64,000 bases of DNA from Pseudarthrobacter sp. NamE2 (GCF_005796205.1 NZ_VAHN01000002.1:124001-188000), one strand, 5' to 3'; shown: positions 17,759-29,508, counted from the stretch's first letter. Notes: generated by a model from the letters alone, not told the origin. Numbers and translations are program-made.

Positions 17759-19645
17759 ATGTGTGGAATCGTGGGTTATGTGGGCCGTTCTGGGAACGGT
17801 GGAAGTCACAGTGCTTTGGATGTTGTCCTTGAGGGGCTGCGGCGCCTGGAGTACCGGGGCTATGACTCCGCGGGCGTGGCTGTGGTGTCCCGGGGGAGCA
17901 TTGAGGCGCGGAAGAAGTCCGGGAAGCTGAGCAACCTGGTGGCCGAGCTGGAGGCCCGGCCGCTGCCGGAGACTGTTACCGGGATCGGGCATACCCGGTG
18001 GGCCACGCATGGCGGGCCGACGGACCGGAACGCGCATCCACACCTGGCCGACGGCGGGAAACTGGCCGTGATCCACAACGGCATTATCGAGAACTTCGCC
18101 GAGCTGAAGCTTGAGCTGCTGGACAAGGGCGTGGAGTTCGCCTCCGAGACGGACACGGAGGTGGCCGCGGCGCTGTTGGCGGACATTTTCCGGAACAAGC
18201 TGGGCGGGGACACGTCCGACGGCGGCCTGACCCGGGCGATGGAGCTCGCCTGCCAGCGGCTCGAGGGAGCCTTCACCCTGCTTGCGGTACATGCTGACCA
18301 GCCTGACGTTGTGGTGGCTGCCCGGCGGAACTCGCCGCTGGTGGTTGGCCTGGGTGAGGGGGAGAACTTCCTGGGCTCTGACGTGTCCGGGTTTATCGAC
18401 TACACCCGCCGGGCGGTGGAGCTGGGCCAGGACCAGATCGTCACGATCACCGCGGACACGGTGGAGATCACCGACTTTTACGGCAACCCGGCCGAGGGCA
18501 AGGAATACCACGTGGACTGGGACCCTGCCTCTGCGGAAAAGGGCGGGTTCACCTCGTTCATGGAGAAGGAAATCCATGACCAGCCCGACGCCGTGGCGCA
18601 GACCCTGCTGGGCCGTTCGGACCTGGAGGGCAAGCTGACCCTTGATGAGCTGCGGATCGATCCGGAGCTGCTGAAGAAGGTCAACAAGATCATCGTGCTG
18701 GCCTGCGGCACCGCCGCCTACGCGGGGCTGGTGGCGAAGTACGCGATCGAGAACTGGTGCCGGATCCCCACCGAGGTCGAACTCGCGCACGAGTTCCGCT
18801 ACCGGGACCCAATCCTGGACGGCAAGACCCTGGTGGTGTCCATCTCCCAGTCCGGTGAGACCATGGACACCCTGATGGCCGTCCGCTACGCCCGCGAACA
18901 GGGTGCGAAGACCATCTCGATCTGCAACACCAACGGCTCCACCATCCCGCGCGAGTCCGACGCCGTGCTCTACACGCACGCCGGCCCGGAGATCGCGGTG
19001 GCCTCCACCAAAGCGTTCCTGGCCCAGATCACGGCCGCCTACCTGCTGGGCATGTACCTGGCACAGCTGCGCGGCAACATCTTCTCCGGCCAGATCAGGG
19101 ATGTGTTGGCGGACCTGAACAAGATCCCGGAAAAGATCCAGAAGATCCTGGACAACGCCGGGCCCCTGCGTGAACTCGCCCGGTCCATGGCGGACGAGAA
19201 GTCCGTGCTGTTCCTGGGCCGGCACGTCGGCTACCCGGTCGCGCTCGAGGGTGCGCTGAAGCTCAAGGAGATCGCGTACATCCATGCCGAGGGTTTTGCC
19301 GCCGGTGAGCTCAAGCACGGCCCGATCGCGCTGATCGACGAGGGCCAGCCGGTGTTCGTGATCGTCCCGTCCCCGCGCGGCCGCGAATCGCTGCATGCCA
19401 AGGTGATCAGCAACATCCAGGAAATCCGCGCCCGTGGCGCCCGTACCCTGGTCATCGCCGAGGAAGGCGACGAAGCGGTCAAGGCCTACGCCGAGCACGT
19501 CTTCTACGTCCCGGAAACCCCGACCCTGCTGATGCCGCTGCTGACCACCGTTCCGCTGCAGATCTTCGCAGCAGAACTCGCCGCGGCCAAGGGCTACGAC
19601 GTTGACCAGCCCCGCAACCTCGCCAAAAGCGTCACCGTCGAATAA
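17759..19645 (+). CDS. glmS: Glutamine–fructose-6-phosphate aminotransferase (isomerising)
   Basis: This 628-aa enzyme makes glucosamine-6-phosphate from fructose-6-phosphate and glutamine, feeding GlmM and peptidoglycan synthesis. MCGIVGYVG exposes the catalytic Cys2 after Met removal. The glutaminase domain spans about 1-240 (HTRWATHGGPTDRNAHPH), followed by two SIS domains (VSISQSGETMDT; SVLFLGRHVGYPVALEGALKLKE) and the C-terminal QPRNLAKSVTVE tail. Length is slightly above the usual 610. No glmS ribozyme is seen: the start codon lies directly after a -10 element. Confidence 0.97.
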   Translation: MCGIVGYVGRSGNGGSHSALDVVLEGLRRLEYRGYDSAGVAVVSRGSIEARKKSGKLSNLVAELEARPLPETVTGIGHTRWATHGGPTDRNAHPHLADGGKLAVIHNGIIENFAELKLELLDKGVEFASETDTEVAAALLADIFRNKLGGDTSDGGLTRAMELACQRLEGAFTLLAVHADQPDVVVAARRNSPLVVGLGEGENFLGSDVSGFIDYTRRAVELGQDQIVTITADTVEITDFYGNPAEGKEYHVDWDPASAEKGGFTSFMEKEIHDQPDAVAQTLLGRSDLEGKLTLDELRIDPELLKKVNKIIVLACGTAAYAGLVAKYAIENWCRIPTEVELAHEFRYRDPILDGKTLVVSISQSGETMDTLMAVRYAREQGAKTISICNTNGSTIPRESDAVLYTHAGPEIAVASTKAFLAQITAAYLLGMYLAQLRGNIFSGQIRDVLADLNKIPEKIQKILDNAGPLRELARSMADEKSVLFLGRHVGYPVALEGALKLKEIAYIHAEGFAAGELKHGPIALIDEGQPVFVIVPSPRGRESLHAKVISNIQEIRARGARTLVIAEEGDEAVKAYAEHVFYVPETPTLLMPLLTTVPLQIFAAELAAAKGYDVDQPRNLAKSVTVE

Positions 19646-19652
19646 GTTCGCA

Positions 19653-19689
19653 GCGGGAAACCCCGGCCATGTCAGCCGGGGTTTCCCGC
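19653..19689 (+). terminator. Terminator after glmS
   Basis: A perfect 15-bp stem (19653-19667 with 19675-19689, loop CATGTCA) follows the stop codon by a few bases and leads into GTTTAAACAG, a partial U-tract. Confidence 0.8.
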
Positions 19690-19833
19690 GTTTAAACAGT
19701 TTGTTTGCGTCACTTTTGCCCACGTCAACTGGCAAGGTCCGCGGAAACACGCGGTCCGTCCTTGGCTGACGATCCAAAAGTGAAGCATTCCTGCCGGCAC
19801 CGTGTAAGGGCAGGGAACGTCGGAGGGTCACCG

Positions 19834-19839
19834 TAGAGT
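19834..19839 (+). promoter_or_regulatory. -10 element of a predicted leaderless acpS promoter
   Basis: TAGAGT ends six bases before the acpS ATG at 19846. No convincing -35 is visible. Confidence 0.45.
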
Positions 19840-19845
19840 AGTGCC

Positions 19846-20193
19846 ATGATCGTAGGCATTGGGGTAGACGTTGTTGACATCGAACGGTTCGGCCGCCAGC
19901 TTGAGCGCACGCCCGGTCTTCGGGACCGCCTGTTTGTCCCGGCGGAACGGGAACTGAACACCCGCTCGCTGGCCGCGCGGTTCGCAGCCAAGGAAGCAGT
20001 GGCCAAAGTCCTCGGCGCGCCGGCGGGCATGAACTGGCAGGACTGCTGGATCGGCCTCGACCAGAACGGTCCCACTGTCCAGGTCAAGGGCACAGTGCTG
20101 GCCGTCGCCGAGTCCAAGGGCGTCAAGCGCTGGCACCTGTCAATCAGCCACGACGGCGGCATCGCCACCGCCACTGTCCTGGCCGAGGGCTGA
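19846..20193 (+). CDS. acpS: Holo-[acyl-carrier-protein] synthase
   Basis: The 115-aa protein has the AcpS N-terminus [15 protein letters not shown] with metal-binding Asp8 and the second signature [13 protein letters not shown] with the catalytic Glu, and it ends in [18 protein letters not shown]. It transfers 4'-phosphopantetheine from CoA to acyl carrier protein. The neighbour downstream (NAD(P)HX repair, 24-bp gap) is a common actinobacterial partner. Size is normal for the trimeric AcpS family. Confidence 0.95.
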   Translation: MIVGIGVDVVDIERFGRQLERTPGLRDRLFVPAERELNTRSLAARFAAKEAVAKVLGAPAGMNWQDCWIGLDQNGPTVQVKGTVLAVAESKGVKRWHLSISHDGGIATATVLAEG

Positions 20194-20217
20194 CCTTGAC
20201 CGCCGGAACCGTTCCAG

Positions 20218-21810
20218 ATGATTAGCGCCTATACCGGCACGCAGGTCAGGGCGGCCGAGGAGCCGCTTCTCGCCGCCGGGCTGGGCGACGTTCTGATGCA
20301 GCGTGCGTCCCACGGCCTGGCCAACGCCATCATCACCGAACTTCGCTCCCGTCGCCGGCGCCTCTACGGCTGCCGCATCGTGGTGCTCGCCGGGAAGGGC
20401 AACAACGGCGGTGACGGCCTGTACGCGGCAGCGTTCCTCGCCGCCCGGGGCATGCGTACGACGGCGGTCCTCACCTCCGGTGCGGCCCATCCACAGGCGT
20501 TGGTTGCTTTCGAACGCGCCGGCGGACGTGCCCAGGAACTGACTGATGCGGCACTCGGCGCGTTGGCAGCGGAAGCCGCCGGCGCCGACGTCGTGATCGA
20601 TGCGGTGCTGGGAACGGGGGCAAAAGGCGGGCTGCGGGGGAACGCCGCCGCCTTGGTCGACGCGGTCACCAAAGCCCGGAACGAGCCCGGGCAAGGTTTC
20701 GTGGTGGCCTGCGACCTGCCCAGCGGCGTGGACGCGGACACCGGCGAAGCTGCTGCGCCCGTCCTGGGGGCGGACCTGACCGTCACTTTCGGGGCTGCCA
20801 AGAGCGGGCTCCTGGCCGACCCGGGCGCCGACTTCGCCGGGCGGGTCCATGTGGTGCCCATTGGCATCGAAGGCAACTTTCCGCGCCCTGGCCTCCGCCG
20901 GCTTGAGGAGGAAGACCTCGCTGTGCTGCTGCCGCGCCCTGCCCGGCGCGCCCACAAGTACTCCCGCGGAGTGCTGGGAGTGGTTGCCGGATCCACGCAG
21001 TACCCCGGTGCTGCAGTACTGGCCTGCCGCGGCGCCCTGGCCGCGGGGGTGGGCATGGTGCGGTACCTTGGCCCGCCGGAGGTTGCGGACGTGGTGCGGC
21101 AGTCATGCCCGGAAGTTGTCTGCAGCACCGGCTCCGTGGCCGGCAACCGGGTGCAGGCCTGGCTGGTGGGTTCCGGTATAGGCCCCGACGACCACGACCA
21201 GCTCGCCCGGGCACGGGATGCTGTCCAGTCCGGGCTGCCCACCATAGCGGACGCCGGTGCGCTGCCCGCGCTCCCCGACCGGCTGGCCGCGCACGTGGTC
21301 CTCACCCCGCACGCCGGCGAACTCGCCGCGCTCCTTCAGCGGCTCGGCGGGACAGAGGACCGGGAGGCGGTGGAAGCCGCAACACTGGGCGCAGCCCGCC
21401 GCGCTGCCGAACGGACCGGGGCCACCGTCCTGGTTAAAGGGGCCACCACGCTGGTTGCCGCACCCACCGGGGAGGTCTACAGCCAGGCGGACGGCACCCC
21501 CTGGCTCGCCACGGCCGGCAGCGGCGACGTCCTCGCCGGCATCATTGGCGCGCTGCTTGCCCAGGCCGGAATTGGCGTCGAACTCTTCCCCTTTCCGGAC
21601 ACTGACCACGACAGCCGGTGGGCCGCCATTGCTGCGCTGGGAGCGGCGCTACACGGAAAAGCCGGGAGGTCGGCGTCGGATATCCGTTCCGGCGGTCCGA
21701 TCACTGCTGGCGTAATTGCCGACGCTTTACCCCAAGTCTGGGGTAAAGTCAGCATGCTTAGTAACGTCGGTGGCAGGAAACGTAATAGTCACAGCCACCC
21801 GTTACGGTAG
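20218..21810 (+). CDS. nnr: Bifunctional NAD(P)H-hydrate epimerase / ADP-dependent NAD(P)H-hydrate dehydratase
   Basis: This 530-aa fusion repairs hydrated NAD(P)H. The N-terminal YjeF_N epimerase domain (about 1-210) shows VVLAGKGNNGGDGLYAAA and VIDAVLGTGAKGGLRG. The C-terminal ribokinase-like dehydratase domain (about 230-510) shows VLTPHAGELAALL, VLVKGATTLV and the catalytic TAGSGDVLAGIIGALL. The last 20 residues (GGRKRNSHSHPLR end) are atypical and may reflect sequence shared with the glgX leader. It follows acpS by 24 bp and is probably in the same transcript. Confidence 0.93.
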   Translation: MISAYTGTQVRAAEEPLLAAGLGDVLMQRASHGLANAIITELRSRRRRLYGCRIVVLAGKGNNGGDGLYAAAFLAARGMRTTAVLTSGAAHPQALVAFERAGGRAQELTDAALGALAAEAAGADVVIDAVLGTGAKGGLRGNAAALVDAVTKARNEPGQGFVVACDLPSGVDADTGEAAAPVLGADLTVTFGAAKSGLLADPGADFAGRVHVVPIGIEGNFPRPGLRRLEEEDLAVLLPRPARRAHKYSRGVLGVVAGSTQYPGAAVLACRGALAAGVGMVRYLGPPEVADVVRQSCPEVVCSTGSVAGNRVQAWLVGSGIGPDDHDQLARARDAVQSGLPTIADAGALPALPDRLAAHVVLTPHAGELAALLQRLGGTEDREAVEAATLGAARRAAERTGATVLVKGATTLVAAPTGEVYSQADGTPWLATAGSGDVLAGIIGALLAQAGIGVELFPFPDTDHDSRWAAIAALGAALHGKAGRSASDIRSGGPITAGVIADALPQVWGKVSMLSNVGGRKRNSHSHPLR

Positions 21811-21860
21811 GCATAGTTCGCACCGGCGGCGGGGAGTGTTTGCCCGCTGCCGATCAATTA

Positions 21861-21867
21861 AGAGGAG
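21861..21867 (+). promoter_or_regulatory. glgX: Shine-Dalgarno deciding the glgX start
   Basis: AGAGGAG lies four bases before the ATG at 21872 and selects it over the longer open frame that begins inside the nnr gene. Confidence 0.7.
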
Positions 21868-21871
21868 CATT

Positions 21872-24127
21872 ATGGAAGTCTGGCCTGGATCGGCTTACCC
21901 CCTGGGCGCCACGTACAACGGAACGGGCACGAACTTTGCCCTGTTCAGCGAACGAGCCGAGAAAGTGGAACTGTGCCTTTTCGACGACGACGGCGAGGAA
22001 ACCCGCATCACGCTTGACGAGGTGGACGGCTACGTCTGGCACTGCTACATTCCGCAGGTCCAGCCCGGCCAGAAGTACGGCTACCGCGTGCACGGACCCT
22101 ACGATCCCGCGTCCGGCAACCGGTTCAACCCCAACAAGCTCCTGCTGGACCCCTACGCCAAGGCCATCCACGGCCAGGTGGACTGGGACCCCTCGCTGTT
22201 TACCTACAACCTTGGCGACGAGGACTCGGTGAACAACGAAGATTCCGCCAAGCACATGATGCTCGGCGTGGTCACCAATCCCTACTTTGACTGGGAAGGC
22301 GACCAGCAGCTGCGAATTCCGTACCACCAGTCCGTCATCTACGAGGCACACGTCAAGGGCCTCACCCAGCTGCACCCGGACGTGCCGGAGGAACAGCGCG
22401 GCACGTATGCCGGCGTGGCCCACCCGGCCGTCATCGCGCACCTGCAGAAGCTCGGCGTCACCGCCATCGAACTGATGCCCGTGCACCAGTTTGTCAATGA
22501 CGGCACGCTGCAGGACAAGGGCCTGAACAATTACTGGGGCTACAACACCATCGGCTTCTTCGCGCCGCAGAACACGTACAGCTCCACCGGGGATACCGGC
22601 CAGCAGGTCCAGGACTTCAAGGCCATGGTCCGATCCCTGCACCAGGCCGGCATCGAGGTCATCCTCGATGTGGTTTACAACCACACCGCGGAAGGCAACC
22701 ACCTGGGCCCCACTCTGTCCTTCAAGGGCATCGACAACGCCGCCTACTACCGCTTGGTTGAGGACGACCAGCGGTACTACATGGACTACACCGGCACCGG
22801 CAACTCGCTGAACGTCCGGCAGCCGCACTCACTGCAGCTGCTCATGGACTCCCTCCGCTACTGGGTCACCGAGATGCACGTTGACGGCTTCCGCTTCGAC
22901 CTCGCCTCCACCCTGGCCCGCGAGTTCTACGACGTGGACAAGCTGTCCACCTTCTTCGAACTCATCCAGCAGGACCCGGTGGTCTCGCAGGTCAAGCTGA
23001 TCGCGGAACCGTGGGACGTCGGCCCCGGCGGCTACCAGGTGGGCAACTTCCCGCCGCAGTGGACCGAATGGAACGGCAAGTACCGGGACACGGTCCGCGA
23101 CTTCTGGCGCGGCGAGCCCGCCACTTTGGGCGAGTTCGCGTCCCGCATCACCGGTTCGGCTGACCTCTACGAGCACTCCGGCCGGCGCCCGGTGGCGTCC
23201 ATCAACTTCGTCACCGCGCACGACGGCTTCACCCTCGCGGACCTGGTGTCCTACAACGAGAAGCACAACGAGGCCAACGGCGAGGGCAACAACGACGGCG
23301 AATCCCACAACCGCTCCTGGAACTGCGGTGTCGAAGGCCCCACGGACGATCCCGAGGTGCTGGCGCTGCGGGCCCGGCAGCAGCGTAACTTCATCGCCTC
23401 GCTGCTCCTGTCCCAGGGCGTGCCCATGATCCTGCACGGCGACGAGATGGGCCGCACCCAGCAGGGCAACAACAACGGCTACTGCCAGGACTCCGAGCTG
23501 ACCTGGATCAACTGGGAGATTATCGACCAGCCGCTGGTGGAGTTCACCGCAGCCGTGAACGCCCTCCGCGCCAAGCACCCAACGTTCCGCCGAAGCCGGT
23601 TCTTCGACGGCCGCCCGGTCCGCCGGGGCGAAGGCGAACGCCTCCCGGACATCGTCTGGCTGGACCCTTCCGGGGAAACCATGCTGCCCGAGGCCTGGGA
23701 CAACGGGTTCGGCCGGTCCGTGGGCGTCTTCCTGAACGGTGACGGCATCCAGGGCAAGGACAGCCGCGGCCGCCGGATCACCGACGTCAACTTCCTGTTG
23801 TACTTCAACGCCCATGACGACACCGTGAAGTTCACGCTGCCCTCGGACGAATATGCCAAGGCCTGGGACATCATCATTGACACCGCCGGGCAGAACGCGG
23901 ACACCAAGCCGGTCAGCGCCGGCGAGCCGCTGCCCGTGGAGGCCAAGTCCCTGGTGGTGCTCCGCGCGCACAGCGAGCCTGAGGCGGAGCCGGACCACTC
24001 TGTGGCAGCCTCCCTCGCGGCGTTGACACAGTCCACCACCAGTGAAGCGGAGTCCATCAGCACCCCAGTAGTGGCAGAGCCCGGCAAGACCACTAAGATC
24101 GGGGCTCGGAAGGACCGGAAGAAGTGA
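21872..24127 (+). CDS. glgX: Glycogen debranching enzyme GlgX/TreX
   Basis: The 751-aa GH13 enzyme begins [19 protein letters not shown] with a CBM48-type N-terminal domain, then a TIM barrel. The nucleophile is Asp343 (DGFRFD) and the acid/base Glu379 (LIAEPWD), and the GlgX hallmark [15 protein letters not shown] follows. It hydrolyses alpha-1,6 branches of glycogen, supplying linear maltodextrins to TreY and TreZ encoded next (4-bp overlaps), so the operon is treX–treY–treZ. The C-terminus has a charged low-complexity tail of about 60 residues after the barrel domains. The start is set by AGAGGAG at 21861. Confidence 0.96.
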   Translation: MEVWPGSAYPLGATYNGTGTNFALFSERAEKVELCLFDDDGEETRITLDEVDGYVWHCYIPQVQPGQKYGYRVHGPYDPASGNRFNPNKLLLDPYAKAIHGQVDWDPSLFTYNLGDEDSVNNEDSAKHMMLGVVTNPYFDWEGDQQLRIPYHQSVIYEAHVKGLTQLHPDVPEEQRGTYAGVAHPAVIAHLQKLGVTAIELMPVHQFVNDGTLQDKGLNNYWGYNTIGFFAPQNTYSSTGDTGQQVQDFKAMVRSLHQAGIEVILDVVYNHTAEGNHLGPTLSFKGIDNAAYYRLVEDDQRYYMDYTGTGNSLNVRQPHSLQLLMDSLRYWVTEMHVDGFRFDLASTLAREFYDVDKLSTFFELIQQDPVVSQVKLIAEPWDVGPGGYQVGNFPPQWTEWNGKYRDTVRDFWRGEPATLGEFASRITGSADLYEHSGRRPVASINFVTAHDGFTLADLVSYNEKHNEANGEGNNDGESHNRSWNCGVEGPTDDPEVLALRARQQRNFIASLLLSQGVPMILHGDEMGRTQQGNNNGYCQDSELTWINWEIIDQPLVEFTAAVNALRAKHPTFRRSRFFDGRPVRRGEGERLPDIVWLDPSGETMLPEAWDNGFGRSVGVFLNGDGIQGKDSRGRRITDVNFLLYFNAHDDTVKFTLPSDEYAKAWDIIIDTAGQNADTKPVSAGEPLPVEAKSLVVLRAHSEPEAEPDHSVAASLAALTQSTTSEAESISTPVVAEPGKTTKIGARKDRKK

Positions 24128-26454
24128 GAGCGCCCGCGTCCACGTACCGGTTTCAGATCCGCCGCGAGTTCACACTGTTCGACGCCGCCGAACAGGTCCC
24201 GTACCTGAAGTCGCTTGGGGTGGACTGGGTGTACCTTTCACCCATCCTCACCGCCGAGCAGGGCTCGGACCACGGCTACGACGTGACCGACCCCTCTGCC
24301 ATCGACCCCGACCGGGGCGGGCCGGAAGGGCTGCTGGCACTGTCCCGCGCTGCACGGGAGCACGGCATGGGCGTCCTGGTGGACATCGTTCCCAACCACG
24401 TGGGCGTGGCCACGCCGGTTCAAAACCCGTGGTGGTGGTCCCTGCTGAAGGAGGGCCGGGAGTCGCCGTACGCCGAGGCATTCGACGTCGACTGGGACCT
24501 GGGCGGCGGAAAGATCCGACTGCCCATGCTCGGTTCGGGCGAGGACCTGGACAAGCTGACCATCGAGGACGGCGAACTCCGGTACTACGACCACCGCTTC
24601 CCGTTGGCGCCAGGCACGTATTCCGAGGGAGACACCCCGCAGGAAGTCCACAGCCGCCAGCACTATGAGCTGATGGACTGGCGCCGGGCCGATGCCGAAC
24701 TCAACTACCGCCGCTTCTTTGCGGTTACCACACTGGCCGGGATCCGGGTGGAGAACCCACAGGTCTTCGAGGAAGCCCACGCCGAGATCGGCCGCTGGTT
24801 CCGTGAGGGCCTGGTGGACGGGCTCCGCGTGGACCACCCGGACGGCCTGGCAGACCCGGGCGGCTACCTGCGCTGGCTCAAGGACCTCACCGGCGGCGCC
24901 TACGTCCTGGTGGAAAAGATCCTGGAACCCGGAGAGGTGCTCCCCGGCGACTTCGCCTGCGAAGGAACCACCGGCTACGACGCCCTGGCGGATGTGGACC
25001 GGGTGTTTGTGGACCCGGCCGGGCAGGGCGCACTTGATGCCCTGGATGCGGAGCTGCGCGGCACGTCGGAGCCGGCGGACTACGCGGAAATGATCCGCGG
25101 TACCAAGCGCATGATCGCCGACGGCATCCTTCGGTCCGAGGTGCTGCGCCTGGCCCGCCTGGTGCCGGAATCCTACGGGCTGCCGGTTGAGCAGGCGGCG
25201 GACGCACTGGCCGAAATCATCTCCGCCTTCCCGGTCTACCGGACCTACCTGCCCACCGGCGCGGAGATCCTCAAGGAAGCCTGCGAAGCCGCAGCCGGGC
25301 ACCGGCCGGAGCTCGCGGTTGCCGTGGGAACGCTCCTGCCCTTGCTGCTGGAGCCGGCCAACCCGATCGCGGTCCGCTTCCAGCAGACCTCCGGGATGGT
25401 CATGGCCAAGGGCGTGGAGGACACCGCCTTCTACCGCTACACACGCCTGGGCACCCTGACCGAAGTGGGCGCCGACCCCGCCGAGTTCGCCGTTTCGCCC
25501 GAGGAGTTCCATCACCGGATGCGCCGGCGGCAGGAGGAACTGCCCCTTTCGATGACCACAATGTCCACCCACGACACCAAGCGCAGCGAGGACGCCCGGG
25601 CACGGATTTCCGTCATCGCCGAACTGCCCCAGGAGTGGACGTCCACGCTGAACACCCTGCGGGAACTGGCCCCGGTCCCGGACGGCCCGTACGAGAACCT
25701 GCTCTGGCAGGCTATCGTCGGGGCGTGGCCGGCCAGCCGTGAGCGGCTTCAGGGCTACGCATTGAAGGCAGCACGTGAAGCCGGAAACTCCACCACATAC
25801 ACGAAGCCCAATGAGGATTTCGAGGCGCGGGTGAAGGCTGCGGTGGATGCTGCATTCGACGATGCGCGGGTGAACAAGGCGGTGGAGGACTTCGTGGCAA
25901 GGATCGACGCCCACGCCGCCTCCAACTCGCTGTCCGCGAAACTGGTCCAGCTGACCATGCCCGGTGTGCCGGACGTTTACCAGGGCAGCGAATTCTGGGA
26001 ACGGTCCTTGACTGACCCGGACAACCGGCGGCCGGTGGACTTCGCCCTCCGCCAGGAGGAGCTGGCAAGGATCGACGGCGGCACAATGCCGGCGGCGGGG
26101 ACCGAGGCCAGCAAGCTCCTGGTCACCTCCCGGGCACTCCGCCTCCGCCGGGACCGGCCGGAACTGTTCCAGGGCTACAGCCCGGTGACGGCTGCTGATG
26201 CGGCCTCCGCGCACCTGCTCGCGTTTTCCCGCGGCAGTGGTGACGGCTCCCCGGGAGCGCTGACCCTTGCCACCCGGCTCCCCGCCGGGCTGGAGGCCAA
26301 GGGCGGCTGGCATGACACCGCCGTCGAACTTACCGTTCCCATGCGTGACGAGTTTACGGGGGCCAGCTACGGGCCGGGCTCCGTTTTGGTCGGCGATGTG
26401 CTGGGTACCTACCCGGTGGCCTTGCTGGTACCGGTGGATGGAGAAAACGCATGA
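24124..26454 (+). CDS. treY: Maltooligosyl trehalose synthase
   Basis: The 776-aa GH13 enzyme converts the reducing-end alpha-1,4 linkage of maltodextrins into alpha,alpha-1,1. It begins [20 protein letters not shown], the usual TreY N-terminus, with the nucleophile Asp237 in [14 protein letters not shown], the acid/base Glu264 in [12 protein letters not shown] and the motif [20 protein letters not shown] start at 24124 overlaps the glgX stop (GTGA), and its own stop overlaps treZ (ATGA). The barrel is extended by the insertions typical of TreY. Confidence 0.97.
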   Translation: MRAPASTYRFQIRREFTLFDAAEQVPYLKSLGVDWVYLSPILTAEQGSDHGYDVTDPSAIDPDRGGPEGLLALSRAAREHGMGVLVDIVPNHVGVATPVQNPWWWSLLKEGRESPYAEAFDVDWDLGGGKIRLPMLGSGEDLDKLTIEDGELRYYDHRFPLAPGTYSEGDTPQEVHSRQHYELMDWRRADAELNYRRFFAVTTLAGIRVENPQVFEEAHAEIGRWFREGLVDGLRVDHPDGLADPGGYLRWLKDLTGGAYVLVEKILEPGEVLPGDFACEGTTGYDALADVDRVFVDPAGQGALDALDAELRGTSEPADYAEMIRGTKRMIADGILRSEVLRLARLVPESYGLPVEQAADALAEIISAFPVYRTYLPTGAEILKEACEAAAGHRPELAVAVGTLLPLLLEPANPIAVRFQQTSGMVMAKGVEDTAFYRYTRLGTLTEVGADPAEFAVSPEEFHHRMRRRQEELPLSMTTMSTHDTKRSEDARARISVIAELPQEWTSTLNTLRELAPVPDGPYENLLWQAIVGAWPASRERLQGYALKAAREAGNSTTYTKPNEDFEARVKAAVDAAFDDARVNKAVEDFVARIDAHAASNSLSAKLVQLTMPGVPDVYQGSEFWERSLTDPDNRRPVDFALRQEELARIDGGTMPAAGTEASKLLVTSRALRLRRDRPELFQGYSPVTAADAASAHLLAFSRGSGDGSPGALTLATRLPAGLEAKGGWHDTAVELTVPMRDEFTGASYGPGSVLVGDVLGTYPVALLVPVDGENA

Positions 26455-28220
26455 CTTTGGTCAATGGTGGTCCCGAGCGCTTCGACGTGTGGGCGCCTAA
26501 TGCCACGTCCGTGATCCTGTTGGCGAACGGCCGGCAGTACCCCATGTTGCAGAAGGAGACGCAGCCCGGTGCGGAGGGCTGGTGGACAGCCCCAGACGCC
26601 CCGGCCGAGGGCGAAGTGGACTACGGTTACCTGCTCGACGGCGACGGCCACCCGGTGCCGGATCCCCGGTCCCGGCGCCTGCCGAACGGGGTTCACCAGC
26701 TGTCCAGGACCTTCGACCCCGCTGCCCATTCCTGGCAGGACTCCGGGTGGGCAGGCAAGGAGCTCAAGGGTTCGGTCATCTACGAGCTGCACGTCGGTAC
26801 GTTCACGCCGGACGGAACCCTGGACGCCGCGGCGGAAAAGCTGGGCTACCTGGCCGGGCTCGGCGTCGACTTTGTGGAACTGCTGCCTGTCAACGGTTTC
26901 AACGGAACCCACAACTGGGGCTATGACGGCGTCCAGTGGTACACCGTGCACGAGGGCTACGGCGGACCGGCCGCGTACCAGCGCTTTGTGGACGCGGCGC
27001 ACGCTGCGGGGCTGGGCGTCATCCAGGACGTGGTCTACAACCACCTCGGACCCAGCGGCAACTACCTGCCCAAGTTCGGCCCCTACCTGAAGCAGGGCGA
27101 CGCGAACACGTGGGGCGACTCCGTCAACCTGGACGGACCCGGCTCGGATGTGGTGCGCGAGTACATCCTGGACAACGCCGCCCTGTGGCTGCGCGACTAC
27201 CACGTGGACGGGCTCCGGCTCGACGCCGTGCACGCCCTGCGGGACGAACGCGCCGTGCATCTCCTCGAGGACCTTGGTGCCCTTGGCGACGCCGTGGCCG
27301 CGGAAACCGGCCTGCCCAAGACGCTTATTGCCGAGTCGGACCTCAACAACCCGCGGCTGCTCTACCCGCGGGACGCCAACGGATACGGGCTGGCCGGACA
27401 GTGGAGCGACGACTACCACCACGCCGTCCACGTCAACGTCAGCGGTGAAACCACCGGGTACTACGAGGACTTCCAGTCCCTCGCGGTCCTGGCCAAGGTC
27501 CTGAAGGACGGGTTCCTCCACGACGGCAGCTACTCCAGCTTCCGCGGCCGGCACCACGGGCGGCCCATCAACACATCCCTGGTGCACCCCGCGGCGCTGG
27601 TGGTGTGCAACCAGAACCACGACCAGATCGGCAACCGGGCCACGGGGGACCGGCTCTCGCAGTCGCTGTCCCACGGGCAGCTGGCCGTGGCGGCGGTGCT
27701 CACCCTCACCTCACCCTTCACTCCCATGCTGTTCATGGGTGAAGAGTTTGCCGCCAGCACACCCTGGCAGTTCTTCACCTCCCACCCGGAACCCGAGCTC
27801 GGCAAGGCCACCGCGGAAGGGCGCATCAAGGAATTTGAGCGCATGGGGTGGGATCCCGCCGTCGTGCCTGACCCGCAGGACCCGGAAACCTTCACCAGGT
27901 CCAAGCTGAACTGGGATGAGGCAGCATCGGGCGACCATGCCCGGCTGCTGGAGCTCTACAAATCCCTGGCAGCCCTGCGCCGCACGCACTCCGAGCTGGC
28001 CGGCCTTGGGTTTACGGAAACGGATGTTTCGTTCGACGACGACGCAGGCTGGCTGCGGTTCCGCCGCGGCAGCGTTGAGGTACTCCTCAACTTCTCGGAC
28101 GCCAAGGTTCGGCTGGACAGCGTTTCCGGGACCGTCCTGCTGGCGACGGACGAAGGGATTGGCCTGGAAGGAGAGGCCCTCGCCCTGGCGCCGTGGAGCG
28201 CGGCCATTGTGAAGTACTGA
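26451..28220 (+). CDS. treZ: Malto-oligosyltrehalose trehalohydrolase
   Basis: This 589-aa GH13 enzyme releases free trehalose from maltooligosyl trehalose. It has an N-terminal carbohydrate-binding domain (about 1-95, [13 protein letters not shown]), the barrel motifs [21 protein letters not shown], Asp258 in [11 protein letters not shown], Glu295 in [11 protein letters not shown] and [11 protein letters not shown]. It is the last gene of the trehalose operon and is followed by a strong terminator. Trehalose here is probably an osmo- and desiccation protectant made from glycogen. Confidence 0.97.
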   Translation: MTLVNGGPERFDVWAPNATSVILLANGRQYPMLQKETQPGAEGWWTAPDAPAEGEVDYGYLLDGDGHPVPDPRSRRLPNGVHQLSRTFDPAAHSWQDSGWAGKELKGSVIYELHVGTFTPDGTLDAAAEKLGYLAGLGVDFVELLPVNGFNGTHNWGYDGVQWYTVHEGYGGPAAYQRFVDAAHAAGLGVIQDVVYNHLGPSGNYLPKFGPYLKQGDANTWGDSVNLDGPGSDVVREYILDNAALWLRDYHVDGLRLDAVHALRDERAVHLLEDLGALGDAVAAETGLPKTLIAESDLNNPRLLYPRDANGYGLAGQWSDDYHHAVHVNVSGETTGYYEDFQSLAVLAKVLKDGFLHDGSYSSFRGRHHGRPINTSLVHPAALVVCNQNHDQIGNRATGDRLSQSLSHGQLAVAAVLTLTSPFTPMLFMGEEFAASTPWQFFTSHPEPELGKATAEGRIKEFERMGWDPAVVPDPQDPETFTRSKLNWDEAASGDHARLLELYKSLAALRRTHSELAGLGFTETDVSFDDDAGWLRFRRGSVEVLLNFSDAKVRLDSVSGTVLLATDEGIGLEGEALALAPWSAAIVKY

Positions 28221-28234
28221 ACCCGGTTGAAATG

Positions 28235-28268
28235 ACGCCGCGGGCTGGCAGTAGTCAGCCCGCGGCGT
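28235..28268 (+). terminator. Terminator of the trehalose operon
   Basis: A perfect 13-bp stem (28235-28247 with 28256-28268, 8-nt loop) follows treZ by about 14 bases and is followed by AACTTTTCC. Confidence 0.85.
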
Positions 28269-28321
28269 AACTTTTCCTTCGTTGTAATGTAGCGGCCGTC
28301 ACAGCTGGCAGGATGGAACGT

Positions 28322-29365
28322 ATGACTTTTTCAGCAGCGGAGGACCGCTACGATTCCATGCCCTACCGCCGCGTCGGCCGCAGCGGGCTGAAGCTCCCGG
28401 CTATCTCCCTTGGCCTGTGGCACAACTTCGGCGACGACAAGCGCTTCGACGAGCAGCGGGCCATTCTCCGCCGCGCCTTCGACCTCGGCGTCAACCACTT
28501 TGACCTCGCCAACAACTACGGGCCCCCGGACGGTTCCGCGGAAACCAACTTCGGCCGGCACCTGAAAGAGGACTTCAGGCCTTACCGTGACGAACTCGTC
28601 ATCTCCACCAAGGCCGGCTACTACATGTGGCCCGGGCCGTACGGCGAGTGGGGCTCGCGCAAGTACCTCATCTCCAGCCTTGACCAGTCGCTGCAACGGA
28701 TGGGCCTGGACTACGTGGACATCTTCTACAGCCACCGCCCGGATCCGGAGACCCCGCTGGAAGAGACCATGGGTGCGCTGGACTACGCCGTCCGCTCCGG
28801 CAAGGCCCTCTATGCCGGCATCTCCTCCTACACACCGGAACAGACCATCGAGGCAGCCCGCATCCTGAAGGACCTGGGCACACCGCTGCTGATCCACCAG
28901 CCCAGCTACTCCATGCTCAACCGGTGGACGGAGGACGGTTCGCCCAATCTGTACGAGGCGCTGGACCAGGTGGGCGCCGGCTCTATCGCCTTCTCGCCGC
29001 TGGCGCAGGGCATGCTTACCGACCGCTACCTCAACGGCATTCCGGCAGACTCCCGTGCCGCCAAAGCCCGGTTCCTGTCCGAAGACGCCATCACTGACGA
29101 GAAACTGGAGCGCATCCGCGGCCTGCACGATATCGCCGAAGACCGCGGACAGTCGCTGGCACAGATGGCCATCGCCTGGGTCCTGCGCGACCAGCAGAAG
29201 GGTTCACCGGTCACGTCCGCGCTCATTGGTGCTTCCAGCGTCGGGCAGCTGGAGGACTCCCTCTTTGCGATCAACAACCTTGGCTTCACCTCCGAGGAAC
29301 TGACAGCCATCGATGAATTCGCGGTGGAATCGGACATCAACCTGTGGAAGCAGCCAGTTTCCTGA
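28322..29365 (+). CDS. Aldo/keto reductase, YghZ/MgrA (L-glyceraldehyde-3-phosphate reductase) type
   Basis: From the ATG at 28322 the protein is 347 aa; an ATG at 28313 is also in frame. It is an NADPH-dependent AKR barrel with catalytic Asp and Tyr in [15 protein letters not shown], Lys in VISTKAGYY and His in [11 protein letters not shown], and the C-terminal cofactor region [16 protein letters not shown]. The sequence [26 protein letters not shown] matches the YghZ/MgrA subgroup, which reduces methylglyoxal and L-glyceraldehyde-3-phosphate. The true substrate is not known. It stands alone between two terminators. Confidence 0.9.
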   Translation: MTFSAAEDRYDSMPYRRVGRSGLKLPAISLGLWHNFGDDKRFDEQRAILRRAFDLGVNHFDLANNYGPPDGSAETNFGRHLKEDFRPYRDELVISTKAGYYMWPGPYGEWGSRKYLISSLDQSLQRMGLDYVDIFYSHRPDPETPLEETMGALDYAVRSGKALYAGISSYTPEQTIEAARILKDLGTPLLIHQPSYSMLNRWTEDGSPNLYEALDQVGAGSIAFSPLAQGMLTDRYLNGIPADSRAAKARFLSEDAITDEKLERIRGLHDIAEDRGQSLAQMAIAWVLRDQQKGSPVTSALIGASSVGQLEDSLFAINNLGFTSEELTAIDEFAVESDINLWKQPVS

Positions 29366-29370
29366 TTGTT

Positions 29371-29400
29371 AAGGGGGCAGGAACAATGCCCTGCCCCCTT
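29371..29400 (+). terminator. Terminator after the aldo/keto reductase
   Basis: An 11-bp stem (AAGGGGGCAGG at 29371-29381 with its complement at 29390-29400) lies six bases after the stop codon. Confidence 0.75.
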
Positions 29401-29508
29401 GTGTTGGGTAGTATGAAAAGGCGCCGCGCGGCGCCATACCAGCCGGCCGCCGTCGCATCCTTCCCGACGTACCACCGGCCGGCTGACGTTTTTCCTCAAA
29501 GGAGTTCC

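Noticed and set aside
17633..19831. Long minus-strand open frame opposite glmS
   Set aside because: It lies antisense to glmS, which has all catalytic motifs; the minus translation is His/Gly/Val-rich shadow sequence.
24238..26313. Long minus-strand open frame opposite treY
   Set aside because: Shadow of treY caused by GC-rich third positions; no recognisable motif.
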